This document shows, one piece after another, positions 1-13,700 of a DNA stretch of 64,000 nt. Both the position numbers and the translations under genes were made by a program. The stretch's first letter is position 1. Every line of letters starts with the position of its first letter. Under the pieces are notes generated by a model, which made no database searches, was not told the origin of the DNA, and saw only the letters and a program-made list of their open reading frames with translations. This DNA is from Theobroma cacao (lineage: Eukaryota; Streptophyta; Magnoliopsida; Malvales; Malvaceae): positions 6,108,226 to 6,172,225 of the forward strand of contig NC_030852.1 of NCBI RefSeq assembly GCF_000208745.1, read 5' to 3'.

Positions 1-864
1 TTTAAATTTCTTGGCTAGGGTTTTATTTTCTCCTTTCTCTCTCTTGTTTCTTGCTTGGCCGAATGTTGAAGAAGAAGAATGGGTTATGGGCTGATTTTTT
101 TATGCCTTTTTATTAGTTTAATGAAATAATATTATTTTATTCATATTCTGAATATTTTATTAATTCATTTTTTTTTCTAGCCATCCACTTGTCCTACTTT
201 TTCCACCACTCATTCCCTTTGACTTATCCATGTCTTAAGTGAAATTTTCAGATTTTTCCAAAGTTTTGGTGGAGCAAATTTTTTCAAAATTACACTTTTG
301 CTCCCGAACTTTGCAAAAATTACATTTTTGCCCCAAAAATTGAAAATTTGCTATAATGCATAATTTTCACTCCTCATACTCATTTCACACTCCAAATAAT
401 TAAATTTGATCAAAATCCTTTCAAAAATTAAATTTTTGATTTTGGATGGCAAAATTACCATTTTGCCCCTATACTCTAAAAATACCGAAAACTCATATTT
501 TTCACTGCTAAATCTTCCAATTGTACTTCAATACTCATGTCATACTCAAACATGTCAAATGGGGCTAAGAAAATCTTTTCTAAAAATTCTCATTTTGTCC
601 TCAAATTGCAAAATGACCATTTTTCCCCTAACCGGTCAATTTTCGGGATTAACTCCAAATCGGACCTCGAACTCCGAATTACCATTTTGAGTCATCCCTG
701 GACTGTGACATTCTCAATTTCATCTTTAAGATCTCGATTTTATCTTGTTCGATGTTTAATCGACTTAACTGTACTTCTAGGGGCAATATCGTCTTTTATC
801 AATTTCTCGGGCTTTCTCAATATATAAACATTCTATCGAGTATGTGAATGACACCATAATTACT
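1..864. repeat. Gypsy-like LTR fragment abutting the copia 5' LTR
   Basis: AT-rich non-coding DNA with phrases about 'cccaaaa/attaccattttgcccc' that recur in gypsy LTRs elsewhere in the window (for example near 8,100 and 46,900). The similarity to the 3' LTR of the SIRE-like copia begins only at about 865, so this stretch replaces the first part of that element's 5' LTR. Two short overlapping frames near 406-827 show no recognisable domain. The left end lies outside the window, so neither its TSD nor its full extent can be seen. Confidence 0.4.
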
Positions 865-1324
865 TTATAGAACAGGGTTTGGCATTGTACAACTTAGATC
901 ATTTAGGTAATCATTTATACCTCATCTTATCTTCTATTTATTGTTTACTTAGAGTGTACGAGACACTCTAAGGGGTAGTCTAAGTTAAGGTAAGTTTAAG
1001 ACTTATTGTAAAAAGGTTGAAGCTTGGGTTAGAAACTCACCTTGTAAAAACTTGGTGGAAGTTGTTAATTCCACTAATTTTACTGAAATTGAGTTGAAAA
1101 TCATTGATTGGGAAGATCAAGGTAGTGGATGTAGGTAAGGTGGATCGAATCACCATAAATATTGTGTTTTGTCAACTTCTCTTAACCTTTCTTTACTTGG
1201 TGTACACTAACCTTCACAAGTTTCAACTATCCATCTTAAATCTTCCAAATGGATTTTAAATTTCAAGAGCAACCCTTAAATATATTTTTAAGGTGCTATT
1301 CACCCCCTTCTAGTGCTCATTTTG
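865..1324 (+). repeat. Truncated 5' LTR of the SIRE-like copia
   Basis: Collinear with about 22,349-22,780 of the 3' LTR, sharing 'cttagagtgt', 'gagacactctaagggg' and 'gatcaaggtagtgga'. The 5' part is missing. The final bases (canonical end CCAACA) and the tRNA-Met PBS (TGGTATCAGAGC) are not recognisable between 1,310 and 1,335. A small deletion probably removed them just before the gag ATG at 1,356. Confidence 0.75.
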
Positions 1325-1355
1325 CAAGAAGCTTAACATCTTTAGAGGAGATCAA

Positions 1356-4300
1356 ATGGCTTTGCAAAAGTCTTGTGTTGTTGAGGGACAATCCATAAAT
1401 AGGCTTTCTCTATTTGATGGATTAAACTATCCATATTGGAGCACTAGGATATCCATTTACATTAGAGCTATTGATTATGAGATATGGGATGTGATCACCC
1501 AAGGTCCTTACACTCTCATTAGCGCAAATCTAGTCACAGGTGATAAAATGCCTAAATCTAAGGAAGAGTGGACTGAGGTTGAAATGAGAAAAGTTTAAAT
1601 AAATTTCAAAGCCATCAATACTCTTCATTGTGCCTTAATCCTTATTGAATTTAACAAAATTTCTAGCTATACCACAACCAAGAAAATTTGGGAAAAGCTT
1701 AGGATCATCCATGAGGGGACCTCTCAAGTTAAGGAGTCTAAAATTACCTTTCTCACCCACAATGATGAAATGTTTAAAATAGAATCTAGTGAAGACATAA
1801 CTTCAATGTATGACCAATTCACCAACATTGTCAATAAGCTCCATCAATTAGGAAAATTCATACTTGAACATGAGCTAGTAAAAAGACTCTTTAGAAGTCT
1901 ACCAAAGAGTTGGAAGCCAAAGGTGATGGCAATTTGAGAAACTAAAGATCTTAATGTCATCACCTTAGATGAGATATATGGCTCACTCCCCACATATGAG
2001 CAAGAGATGAAAGAAGAAGATGAAAAGGAAAGGAAAGGAAAGAAATTAAGGAAGAAATAAAAGTAAGAGCCAACCTTTGTTTGGTGGCCAAAGATGAAAA
2101 ACCTAAGGTAATTTCTAATTTATTTCAAATTTCATATGATGAATTTCAAGATGAGTATGATTGTTTATATGCTAAATTTGAGAAATTAGCTCTAAAGTAT
2201 AAGGTTTTGAAAAAGAAAGCTTTGGCTTTAAATAATGAAATAGAAAAGATTAAATGTGATTTCAAATCTGCCTTTGATCAAAGATATAAAGATTAAATTA
2301 AGTTGGAGCATTCCAAAATAGATTTTGAATCTTTGTAGTTGGAACTAGAGAGTAAAAATGAGGCCTTGCAAAAGGCATTGGATGAGAATGTTGCTTTCAA
2401 AGTTTCAATGGAAGAGAATTAAAAATTGAAATTGAAAAAAGAAGAGAAACCAAAGAAAATGCTGTTTTTAGAAAGAAATATGATGCATCTTCATTCCATT
2501 ATTATGCTTGTGGTAAGAGAGGTCATCTCTCTTATGATTGTTATTATGAGGTTAATAACCTCTTTAAATCCAAGATGCTTTGGGTGCCTAAAGGTTCTTA
2601 TGTGTTTACTTACCCCCAATGACCCATCAAAGTATGGGTACCTTTGAAAAATAAATACAAACTTGTTTTGTGGGTTAAACAAAAGCAAAAGGAACAATGT
2701 TTGAAAGCTTAACCAAAGGAGAAACAGCCTTGGTACTTGGATAGTGGTTGCTCAAGGCACATGACTAGAAATGAAAATTTGTTTGTAAAGCTTAATAGAA
2801 AGAAAAATGGTAGTTTCTTTTTTGGTTACAATTCCAAAGGTATCAGCAAAGGAATTGGAACCATTGGCAGCATTTTTCAAACTATAATCAAGCATGTTTT
2901 ATTTATTGAAAATCTAAAGCATAACTTGTTAAGCATTAGTCAACTTTGTGATAGAGGATTTAGAATTTGCTTTGATTTTCATGTATGCCATGTGATTAAC
3001 TTTGACACTAACAAAGTTGAATTCAATGGCATAAGATTTGAAAATCTTTAAGTGATTTTCTTGATGAAATTAATATTCAAAATGAGTCTTATCTTGTGGC
3101 CAATGATGTGTGTGAAAGTTGGTTGTGGCAAAGAAGACTAGGACATGCTAGCATGAACACCTTTTCAAAGATTTTAAGAAAAGATTTGGTTATTGAATTG
3201 TCAAAGATTTCTTTCTAAAATGATAAAGTTTGTGATGCATGTCAATTTGGAAAACAAGTAAAAAGTTCTTTTAACTAAAAAAAAGTGATTTCAACTTCTA
3301 GACCATTTAAACTATTACACATTGACTTGTTTGGACCTACTGATGTTGTTAGCATGAGGGCAAGTCATATGGTTTTGTTATTATTGATTATTACTCTAAG
3401 TATACTTGGTTGTATTTCTTTGCTCACAAAGATGATGCATTGCATGCTTTTGTTAAACATTGTAAGAAAGTGCAAAATGAGAAAGAGGTTTCCATTGTTC
3501 GTGTTTAAAGTGACCATGGTGGTGAATTTGAAAATTTTGAATTTGAAATATTTTGCAATAAAAATGGTTTTGATCATAATTTTTCAACCTTTAGAACTCC
3601 ACAACAAAATGGAGTTATAAAAAAATAAAACATTGAAAGAAATGGCAAGAACAATGCTTTGAGAAAACAATTTGCCAAAATACTTTTGGATTTAAGTTGT
3701 AAACGCAACCTTCTTCATTTTAAATAGAGTTTCTATTGGGCTTATGATTTCAAAAACCCCTTATGAGCTTTACAAAGGAAAAACCAAACATTTCACATTT
3801 AAGGAGTTTTGGATGCAAATTCTTTATTTTAGATAATGGAAAACACACTTTGGGAAAGTTTGATGCTAAAGTGATGAAGCTATTTTTTTTAGGTTATGCA
3901 ATAAATTCTAAAGCTTATAGATTGTTTAACAAAGAACATTAGTTATAGAAGAATCTATTCATGTTGTTTTTTATGAGACTGATGTTGCATCAAGAAAGGT
4001 AGTGTATAATGATGATACAGATGATATTAAGGAGAAAATAGAAAAAATGAACATAGAGAACAAAGACGATTATGAAGACAACTCCAAGAAAAGAAATGAA
4101 GAAAAGCCATCATTGGAGGACTAGCAAAGAATTGAAGAACAACACAATGATTTTCCTAGAAGTTAGAAATTTGTAAGAAATCATCCTCAAGAGCAAATAA
4201 TTGGAAATCCTTTGAAAGGTGTCAAAATCAGAAGAGAACTAAGGGAAGCTTGTGAGTTTGTGGCCTACATATCACAAGTGGAACCCTAAGAATTTTGAGG

Positions 4301-4866
4301 ATGCTGAAAAGGAAGAAAGTTGGATGATGGCCATGCAAGAAGAACTTGGCCAATTTGAAAAACATAAGGTCTAGACCTCATTTCCAAAGCCAACCAACCA
4401 TCTTATCATTGGTACCAAGTGGGTATTTGGAAACAAATTGGATGAGTTAGGTAACGTGGTATGGAACAAGGAAAGGTTAGTTGCTTAAGGCTACAATCAA
4501 GAGAAAGGTATTGATTTTGTTGAAACTTTTATTCTCTAGTAAGATTAGAAGCAATTAGACCCTTGCTTGCATATGCATGTTATATGAATTTTAAATTGTT
4601 CCAAATGGACGTTAAAATTGCATTTTTAAATGATTTTATTCAATAAGAGGCATATGTGGAACAACCCTTTCATTTTGAAGATTTTAAAAAGATTAATCAT
4701 GTTTATAAATTGAATAAAGCACTGTATGGATTGAAACAAGCTTTTAGAGCCTGGTGGGAAAGACTTCTAAAATTTTTGATTAAAAAAAAAGGATTTTCTA
4801 GGGGGAGTATAAATACCACATTTTTTATTAAGAAAAGTAACCATGATCTACTTGTTTTTTAAATAT
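1356..4866 (+). pseudogene. Copia gag-pol, first part (Gag, protease, integrase, RT N-terminal half)
   Basis: The polyprotein starts at ATG 1,356 with a copia Gag N-terminus (LFDGLNYPYWSTR, then RAIDYEIWDV). A Gag_2/UBN2-like part runs to about 2,040 and a lysine-rich coiled segment to about 2,440. Near 2,500-2,540 is a degenerate zinc knuckle (YACGKRGH....DC, first Cys lost). Protease follows at 2,737 with an intact DSG (WYLDSGCSRHM). GAG-pre-integrase and the integrase start lie at about 3,110-3,330 (WQRRLGHASM, HIDLFGP). RT lies at about 4,290-4,866 (IGTKWVFGNKLDE, ALYGLKQAFRAW). Stops occur from 1,596 onward and frameshifts break integrase and RT. The reading stops at the Athila insertion, just before the YVDD catalytic motif. 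It is a pseudogene; the lineage is inferred. Confidence 0.88.
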
Positions 4867-4871
4867 ATGAG

Positions 4872-6618
4872 TGTTGTCAATTTTGCAGAAAGAAGTATAT
4901 GTATTGAACAAGTAATATACTGATAAAGTAGAGTATCGTTCCCATGGAGATTTATTTCTAAATTTCTACCAAGTACTAAAATTTATGACAAATTAATCTT
5001 ATTTAAGTAACTAAAATTTTCAAAAAATTAATTAAAACAAAATTAAAACAAGCACTAAATTAACTAACAGAAATTAAAATTTCTTGGAAAAGGTAATAGA
5101 CTAGAACCTAGGATTATAGATTCATTTAACAGTTCATCTGATACCAACTTCTCTTATTATTTACATTCATGGATGGTTATAAAAACCTAGAATCCAAAGC
5201 TATGTACAAGTTTTTGTCGAGATGTTTGCACAAATGCCTAACTTAATTGGGTCACTCTATGTCTATAGGAATCAATTCAATAAGGTTCATTAAGCTAGTG
5301 TTCTAATTTGACTATGTATGACAATTGGCATATGTCTACCCATATCACAAATCAAATCACTTAAGTGATGTGAACATACATTATTCAAACCTTAGTCCAA
5401 TCTAAAATCTCTCTGTCGAGTCTCAATTAGATTCATAAATTAATTAATTGTTAGTCAAGCAATCAAAAGCATTAAGAACAGATTTAAATAAGCAAAACTA
5501 TACCCATTCATAGTAAATAAAAGAGAAACAAATATTCAGATTACATGTTGAAATCCACTACAATCCTTAAAAGATAATTTAGCTCATAATAACTAATAAG
5601 AACAACATCCAAAGATATTTAGCCATTAATCAAAGTCAAAGAAAATAAAAGAAACACAAAAGTAGAGAAAGAAACTAATTATTGAAGCTTTATGATCTCA
5701 ATTCTCTCTCAAATTCTCTTGTTTTATTGCTTTGTTCTTGGCTCCTTTTCTCTAGAATTATTGCTTACATCCTCCTCCTTTAAACCTTTGAAAAAAGTCC
5801 CTTAAATAGGCTCCGAGTAACCTAATTTCCAAAATTTCGTCAAATTTTTATTTTTGGAAACTTAGGGTAACGCCGCAACCATGATTTCTTGGCTCCGAGG
5901 CGCTATGACAGAATTTGGTGGCACTACAGCACCATGCTCTTGGGTTTTCGTATGACGTGCCCATCTAGCCTAATGTCGTGACCACAAATTTCCAATGCTA
6001 CAACGGTGGTTCTTTTAGTGTCGTGGCCATGAGTAGCTCAGCGCCATGCTGCCTTATGCAGAATTGCATCTGTGGAGCTTCATCAAATGCAATTTTTACC
6101 TCAATATGATCTAAACTGGGCAAAGTAGTAAACATAAAAGTTTTATCCCTGTTTCTTAAATTTCTAATGGCTCAAGAATCACGCCAACTGGACCTTCGGA
6201 GTGAAAACTATGCTCCAAATATCACATCATGCTCAGTCCATGCATACTATTGCAGTGCTCCTACTTAGACAAATATTTTGACCATGATCTAATCAGAACA
6301 GGGTGAAATGGTAAACATAAAAGTTGTAACTCTTCCTCTTAAAGTTTTAGTGGTCTAAGAATTACTTCATTTGAAGTTTTTTATAGAGAGATATGTTCAA
6401 AATACCACAATATATACGAATGAAGTCATCACCATACTTGCATGAATTTTCATCAAGTGAGCCTTTTTCATCAAATTTCCTACAAAACAATAAAAGAAAC
6501 CAGCAATAACTACTCTTAAAGTAATTTAAAACAAAATAACATAAAATTTAACTAAAATAACTTAAATTAACTTCTCAACATGTAATCAAACTTAAACTAG
6601 AGAAACACCTAAAATGCT
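4872..6618 (-). repeat. Athila 3' LTR (left copy), about 80 bp short
   Basis: Direct repeat of the right LTR over about 1.75 kb, for example 'gagtatcgttccca' at 4,929 against 10,801 and 'aaacacctaaaatg' at 6,603 against 14,799. The match stops at about 6,618. The final 80 bp or so of the right copy (ending ATAGAGTTATCA) are missing, so the deletion that removed pol also cut into this LTR. It carries degenerate GC-rich inverted words at about 5,870-6,060. Confidence 0.85.
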
Positions 6619-8314
6619 ACGATCCAAACCTACAATTTGGCTCAAATTATCAGCTGGCCCAGGGTTTCTCACTAAAACCCCTCATTTCAAACTTAATTAA
6701 TTAATTCCTTGATGTTGGAAGTTCATGATCAACTATGGTGCTAAAGAAGTGGAAAATAGTGCAGCAACCAAACAAGGTAACAAGCATAACAGAAGGTTTC
6801 TCACTGTAGCGAAATTCCCTATAGACATCTCGCTGCAGCGAGTTACAAGGCTGCAACGAGCCTCCCAACCAGAGAATTTCTCGCTGCAGCGAGAAACAAA
6901 ACACCAAGAAAAATTCTCATTATGTCAAGCAAAGGCCATTCTGTTGAAATGACAAAATCAACTTGAAAATACTCAATAATTTCCAAGGTTCAACATGCAA
7001 GATTTCACATACATTACAACCATATACCATATTCATGAACTTTCTATTGCATAAATATATATATATATATATACACACATACATAACCACCAATACCACC
7101 ACCGCCTCACTTAGCTCTGTGCAACCCCCACATCTCGCACATTGTTGGAGTCATCATGTGCATCCCCCACATCGTGCACAACTAATATCGCCGTGTGCAT
7201 CCCCCATATCGCGCACATGCAATATCATCATCCATACTCCTGCACCCGTCATCACCGGCATGTGATCCCCCACATCACGCACATGCTCGGTTTTAATTAC
7301 AAACAATATTACTATCAATACATATCATATATATTTAGATATATATATATATATNNNNNNNNNNNNNNNNNNNNNNNNNNNNNNNNNNNNNNNNNNNNNN
7401 ATATATATATATATATATATATATATATCAACATAACACAAGGCACATAGATTCATCACAGTCGCATTCCACAACGCAAAACGTTTCATTAAAAGCTTGT
7501 TCCCATGCATATTTTAGAGAAAGATAGATAAAATATTTCAATGAATTTAATCAAACACATATGCCTTAATCCCAAAACATTTTAGTGCAAGTTTACTCAC
7601 CTTGGTGGGTTTGTAATTGAATTTCTTTTCAAAATTCTTCAAGCTATTATAGAAGCTCCCTCTTTCTCTCTCTAAAACACCTAGCTAGTGAGAGGAAGTA
7701 TGGAATTAAGACTTTTCAGGGGTTTTAAAGTGAGAGAGGGAAAGAACACAAAAGGTTCTATGAAAGGGTGCACAAAAGCATGAAAATTGGAGCTAGCTTG
7801 AGAGAAGTTATGGAGGTTTCAAAACAAGCTTCCATGGAGGATGAAAGAAACGTGAGATGGGAGGAAGAAGAAGAAGAAGTTGCTAAAGAAATGACGAAGC
7901 TGCTGGAAAAATGATATTTATAGCTAAAGCTTATCCAATCTCCACTCAAATTACGAAAATGCCCTTAACAAGTTGGCTTGTTCTCTTTCAATCCTTGGTG
8001 CAATATTTTTATTCTTTTGACACTGGGACAAAGTCCATAATAGTCTAGAAATACTCAGGTTCACGAAAACTTAAAATTTTGATTGGCGATAAAAAATTAC
8101 CATTTTGCCCCTACCTTGGAAATCATCATTATTTTTATTTCCTTCATCATTTTACCCTTATTTTCATCATTCATTTATGTCTTAGGCCTACTTAGGCCTT
8201 AATATTGTTTGAAACTCTACTTCTAGGGGCTCACTAAGGAAATGACAAAATTATCCCTGGCCTTTGTTATCGCGTCTACACCTAGTTACGGGCCTATAGA
8301 GGTCAAGGTCTCAT
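6619..8314 (-). repeat. Truncated family-A gypsy LTR in the Athila pol position
   Basis: Reverse complement of about 46,694-48,540 of the solo LTR further right. The shared order is 'ccttgatgttggaagt', CTCGCTGCAGCGAG words (6,829-6,842; 6,880-6,893), a GTGCA..CCCCCACAT minisatellite, AT microsatellites, then the LTR start equivalent near 8,314. About 670 bp of the other LTR edge are absent. ATGCT occurs at 6,612-6,616 and again at 8,315-8,319, which may be a TSD remnant or chance. It contains the assembly gap. Confidence 0.75.
7355..7400. other. Assembly gap of 46 N within an AT microsatellite
   Basis: Forty-six N are bordered on both sides by long (AT)n tracts, so the true repeat length is unknown. 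Short frames that read through the N run are artefacts. Confidence 0.98.
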
Positions 8315-10600
8315 AATGCTCATCATAACACTGTTTAGTTTTGAACTTTGGTGACGGTGGCTCTGATTCAAGAATTGATGCTTGCTTACTTGTAGGGTGT
8401 GGAGTAAGATTACTTTTACCTTTATCAGTTAAGTCCACTCTATAACAATGAGTTGTGTTTGAATGACTCTTAGTTGCATTGAAAATAATAAATTCAACTA
8501 CCTCTTCTCTAACTCTAAAAGTTATTCTACCTTCACTTTCGTCTATTAGTGAGCCTACCGTGGCTAAGAATGGATGTCTTAGTATGATCGAAACTTCTTG
8601 ATCTTTCTCCATCTCAAGTACTATGAAGTCTATTGGGATGAATAGCTTCACAACTTTAAGTAAGACATCCTTTATCACCCCACATGGTGCCTTATTGTTC
8701 TTTCAGCTAGTTACAAGGTGACTGTAATGTGTTGAATCTCCTTCAGTCCAATTCTCCTAGCAGTAGATAAAGGCATAATTAAGATGCCAACACCTAAATC
8801 ACATAAAGCTTTTGAAAAATTAAAATTTCCAATTGAGCAAGGGATAGAAAAACTCCCTAGGTCCTTAAGTTTTGATGGAAGCTTATTCTGGATTATTGTG
8901 CTACACTCTTCGGTGAGTGTAATTGTCTCAAAGTCCTTAAGTTTCCTTTTCTTTATCAATATGTCCTTTAGAAACTTCACATATGATGGCATTTGCTCTA
9001 AAGCTTTTGCAAAAGGAATGTTGATGTGAAACTTTTTGAATACCTCAAGAAATTTTTAGAAGTGCTTATCAAGTTTTTGTTTTTGAATATGTTAAGGAAA
9101 GGGTGATGGTGGTAGAATTGCCTTAGCTTTCTTCTCTTGAATTTGCTTGTCAACTGTCTCAATCATTATTTTATTCTCAATAGGCTTATTTTGAAGATTA
9201 GCTTGCCTAACACTATGTTCAACCTTTTTTCTGCTCCTTAGGGTGATTGCCATAACTTGTTCCTTACCTTCTCTCTTTGGATTCACCTTTATATCACTAA
9301 GTAGTATTCTTTGAGGTCAGTTGCTTAATAAATTGGCAAGTTGAACAACTTGAGTCTCAAGGTTTCGAATTGATGCTGCTTGACTCTGAATGATAGTGGT
9401 TTGACTTTGTATAATGCTATCATTCTGTGTCATGTACTACTTTAGCAAATCTTCTACACTGGCTTCTTTTCTAATATAGGTGCGTTGTCTTGCTGTTGGA
9501 ATCCTGGAAGTGTATTTGGCCTTAATGTTGAGGAAAACCCTTGATTATTAGCCAAAGAGAAATTTGGATGGTTCTTCCACTCTAGGTTGTAAGTGTTAGA
9601 GTAGGGGTTATTTTGTTGTCTATTCCCCACAAATTGCACTATTTTTGTTGAGCTTGGACATTGATGACTTGCAAGATTATCTCCACAATAATCACAAGCT
9701 ACAAAAGGACTTTGCATAGAGTTAGTACTAAAAGATTCAAGAGTCTTAGTTAGAGTTGCTATCTGTGTAGATAAGGTTGAAAAGGCATCTACATTATGAA
9801 TTCTAGCTACTCTCCTATGCATTGCTTGTTCTATTGGCCACTAGTAATTGTTTGCAACCATCTCTTCCAACATATTGTATGCCTCATCAATTGATTTAGC
9901 CATTAAAGCTCCTTTCGCAACAGCATTAATGGTAGTTCGAACCTACCCACTCAAACCATTGTAGAAAGTTTGCACTTGAAGCCACTTTGGAGGACCATGA
10001 TGAAGACAACGTCGAAGTAGTGTTTTGTATCTCTCCCAAGCTTTGTACAATGATTTAGAATCTAACTGTATGATTGATGTTATATCATTTCTCATTTTCG
10101 CTATCTTAGCCAGAGGAAAGAACTTGGCCAGGAACTTTTGAGCGAGATCATCCCATGTTGTTATTGAGCCAATAGAGAGAGCATTTAGCCATGCTTTAGC
10201 TTTATCTGTCAATGAGAAAGGTAAAGAGCTTCAAAAGAATTTCATCATCCGTGACACCATTATGTTTGAAAGTGTCACAAATCTCCAACAAGTTTGCTTT
10301 ATGGCCATTGGGATCATCATTTGGAAGGCCTCTAAATTGAACTGAGGTTTAAATCATAGTGATGATAATCATCTTGATCTCAAAATTGTTTGCTTGAATA
10401 TCTGGTCTTCGAATGCTCGATCGAATTCCTTGTACCAAAGGAACATCACAATCCCTTAAGCAACGATTGTTAGCTAGTACACACTATTGGATTTGCTGTT
10501 CACCTTGTTGATCTGCTATTGTATTTACTGGAGCAACACCTTGTTGATTCTCTCGTCGAAGTTTGCGAAATGTTCTCAATTTTTGGATCACAAAAAATAG
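8315..10600 (-). pseudogene. Athila gag and protease relic
   Basis: Read on the minus strand, Gag begins near 10,600. It includes [17 protein letters not shown] (about 10,310) and then [20 protein letters not shown] (from 10,206), FLAKFFP and WERYKTLLRRC, all typical of Athila Gag. A Cys/His cluster (CDYCGDNLASHQC) lies near 9,690-9,650. Protease follows at about 8,870-8,780 (FSIPCSIGNFNFSKALCDLG). The active site expected as D-[ST/L]-G-A reads DLGVG, so it is altered. The conserved C-terminal part (IPIDFIVLEM, SIILRHPFLATVGSLID) lies at 8,640-8,550. Frameshifts separate the parts. The final residues before the stop are encoded by the abutting foreign LTR. No RT, RNase H or integrase follows. 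Confidence 0.87.
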
Positions 10601-10718
10601 TCTCCAAGTTGTTTGCTCTTCTTATACAACAATTAAACACAACTGGAAAACAAAAATAAACCTAAATTAGGACTAATTTGTAAAATTTTAATATTAGCAA
10701 ATAACAAAGAAAACAAAA

Positions 10719-10736
10719 TCCTCGGCAACAATGTCA
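10719..10736 (-). promoter_or_regulatory. Primer-binding site, tRNA-Asp type (degenerate)
   Basis: The minus strand reads TGACATTGTTGCCGAGGA. This resembles the TGGCGCCGTTGCCGGGGA typical of Athila elements, with several transition-type changes. It lies six bases inside the right LTR, which makes that copy the 5' LTR. Confidence 0.75.
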
Positions 10737-10742
10737 AAAACT

Positions 10743-13700
10743 TATTGTCGATTTTGCACAAGCAAGAATACGTATTGAACAAACAATATAGTGATGAAGT
10801 AGAGTATCGTTCCCACGGAGATTTGTTCCTAAATTTTTACCAAGTACTAAAATTTATGACAAATTAATCTTATTTAAGTAACTAAATTTTCAAAAAATTA
10901 ATTAAAATAAAATTAAATCAAGCACTAAATTTACTAACAGAAATTAAAATTACTTGGAAAAGGCAATGACTAAAACCTAGGATTATGGGTTCACTCAACA
11001 GTTTATCTGATACCAGCTTCTCTTATTATTTATATTCATGGGTGGTTCTACTAACTCAGAATCCAAAGCTATGTGTAAGTCTCCGTCGAGATGTTTGCAC
11101 AAGTACCTAACTTAATGTAATAAACATACTTTGATATGGTAGCTAACAAAGTTTATCGGATGCCAATTGATGTTAACTAGAATATTTAAAAGTGATGAAA
11201 GGTGAAAGGAATATTTTAGAGTAAAATATTCTACATGTGAAGAAATAATGATTAAATAATAATAATTTTTATTGAAGATGAATTAACGATGTAAAAAAAG
11301 TGATTCGGAAGTGAATCAGAGCACAATAAGACATTTTGGGTGCTAAGGAGACAAGTGAAAAGTTTTGGAATAAAATAATATGAAAATATTAATATTTTAT
11401 TCAGTGTCGAAATTGGTTATGAAGGAGGAGTATATGGTCAATCTAAGTGGGGGAGATGAAGAACGAGGAAATTTCAGAGAAAAATGACGTTAATGGAGCC
11501 CACGTGTCTTTATTAAATAAAGCTAGCGCGGATAAGCAAATATTTAAATATTACGGTGATACTGCATTGAAGTGCGAATTTGATATTTTATTGGTACAAG
11601 TGTTAAGGAAGAAAAATAGAAAGAAATTGAAATTAAAAGATTGTGGGAGGACTTAATTAAAAAGGGTAAAAGCCTTGGAAGGCAAAATGGTAATTTTGCC
11701 ATTAACTTGGTCAAAGCTTCCAAAGAAAGCTTTGACTCTTATCTTCTTCTTCCATGACTGGTTCTTATCCACCCAAAAAGGCGTTTTCTTATTCTTCTTC
11801 ATGCTTCCAACCCCATTTTCACTTCACCATGAAAAATCAATTTTCTTTCATTTTCTTTTCCTTTCCTTTCTTTTCTTACTTCTTTCTTCTCCTAACTTCT
11901 TGGGCACCAAACCTGCAGCTTGTAACCCCATTTCCCAGTACAACCAAACCCTATGAGAGAGAAGGAAAAAATCTCTCTTTCTTTCCTTTATGTTCTATTT
12001 CTACTCCACCATTACCGACAGTTGAATTTTCAACTTTAAATCTCCATTTTTAAGGCTAAAAGGTATATATTTTCAACTCTTGGAATTTATGAATTTATGG
12101 GTTATATTTTCAGATTTTATTTCCTAATTTCTTCAAATTCTTTTTCTTAAAAATATTAGGTTTTTGTTGATCTTTATGCCTCCAAGCACACCAAGGTAAA
12201 GAACCTTTAAATTGGAATAGTTGATATGATGAGTTTGAGAATTAGACTAGAATTCTAGGTTAAAAATTAGGCTAGAATGTAGTTTATCCAAAGTATGCTT
12301 ATTAGAATTATTAAGTTTAAATTTATGATATATTTGAAGCTATTATTGTTTATTGGCAATTATAGGTTTTAATGGTATTTCGGGACTACCTGGATTAAGA
12401 TCTTGTGGGTGCTAGTCTTGTTAGGTGGCATTTTCAAGGTGTGTGAACTTGCATTAAATTATTTTTAGAAAATACATATGTGTTGGGATAAAGCACTTAA
12501 ATGATTTTATTTGATTTTTTTTCTCTAAATCATGCTTGGGAACAAGCCCTTGATGAAACGTTTTATGTTGTAAAATGTGTAATGTGATGAACCCATGTGT
12601 TCCTATATTCTGATGATATATATGTTGTGCTGTGAATGATAATATTGTGTGATAATTGTAACCGCACGTGTTCGGTGTGGGAGTGCACATGCCTGTGATG
12701 ATGGGTGATTCCAACTATGTGTAGTGTGGGAGTGCACATGAGCTGATGAGCCGGTGGTTGTATACATGTTTACACATACTATAGAAATGTTAGGGAAAAT
12801 ATTATGTGATTGCAATGAATGTTGAATGTTGAATGTTGAAATTGTTAATTGTTTCCAAATTGATTTTCAATGCAACGAAAAAAAAAAACTCTCTGTCTTG
12901 CTTGTCTTGCTCAAATATTTACTGTAGTTTTCACTTTTCGATTTAATTATGGATCATGGATCCTTCAACATTAAGGGGTTAAATAATCAAAGGTCGAATT
13001 GAGGGGTTTTACGAGGAATTAAACTAAATTACATTGTTTTTAACATAAGTGCATCATGATTTCTAAACTTTCCTTATCGTTTGCTTGTTCCCTTCTTATG
13101 TTCACTCACTGGGTTTATACTCATTCTTTTCAACTTCATGTTTTAGTTTTCAAGCTCAAAGGTAGTTGGATCCTAGGTTGGCAAATGGTAATATTATTTT
13201 GTTAATGGTATGTGTTCGGTTACCATGATTTATTCTTGAAAAGAAATTATTTTTGAAAACTATGAATTAAGAACTTTAGAGGTAAATGAGGGACAGAGGG
13301 TCTAATGAACAAGTTTTCATAAAAAGGCTTGCTTAGGCCCAGTGGGCCATGCCTATTGGGTCCATGCGCCGATCATGGTTTGGGATTTGGGCTATGACAC
13401 TTAATTGGGTCACTATATGTCTATAGGAATCAATTAAATAAGGTTCATTAAGCTAGTGCTCTAATTTGGCTATGTATGGCAATTTGCATATATCTACCCA
13501 AATCGCAAATCAAATCCACTAAGTGACGAGAACATTCACTATTCAAATCTTAGTTTAATATAAAATCTCTTTGTCGAGTCTAATTAGATTCACAAATCAA
13601 TTAGTTGTTGGCCAAGCAATCAAAAGCATTAAGAACATATTTAAATAAGCAAAACTATACCCATTCATAGTAAATAAAAGAGAAACAAATATTCAGATTA

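Noticed and set aside
6783..6900. Regularly spaced CTCGCTGCAGCGAG words as a CRISPR-like array
   Set aside because: Spacing is irregular, units are degenerate, and the context is a plant LTR.
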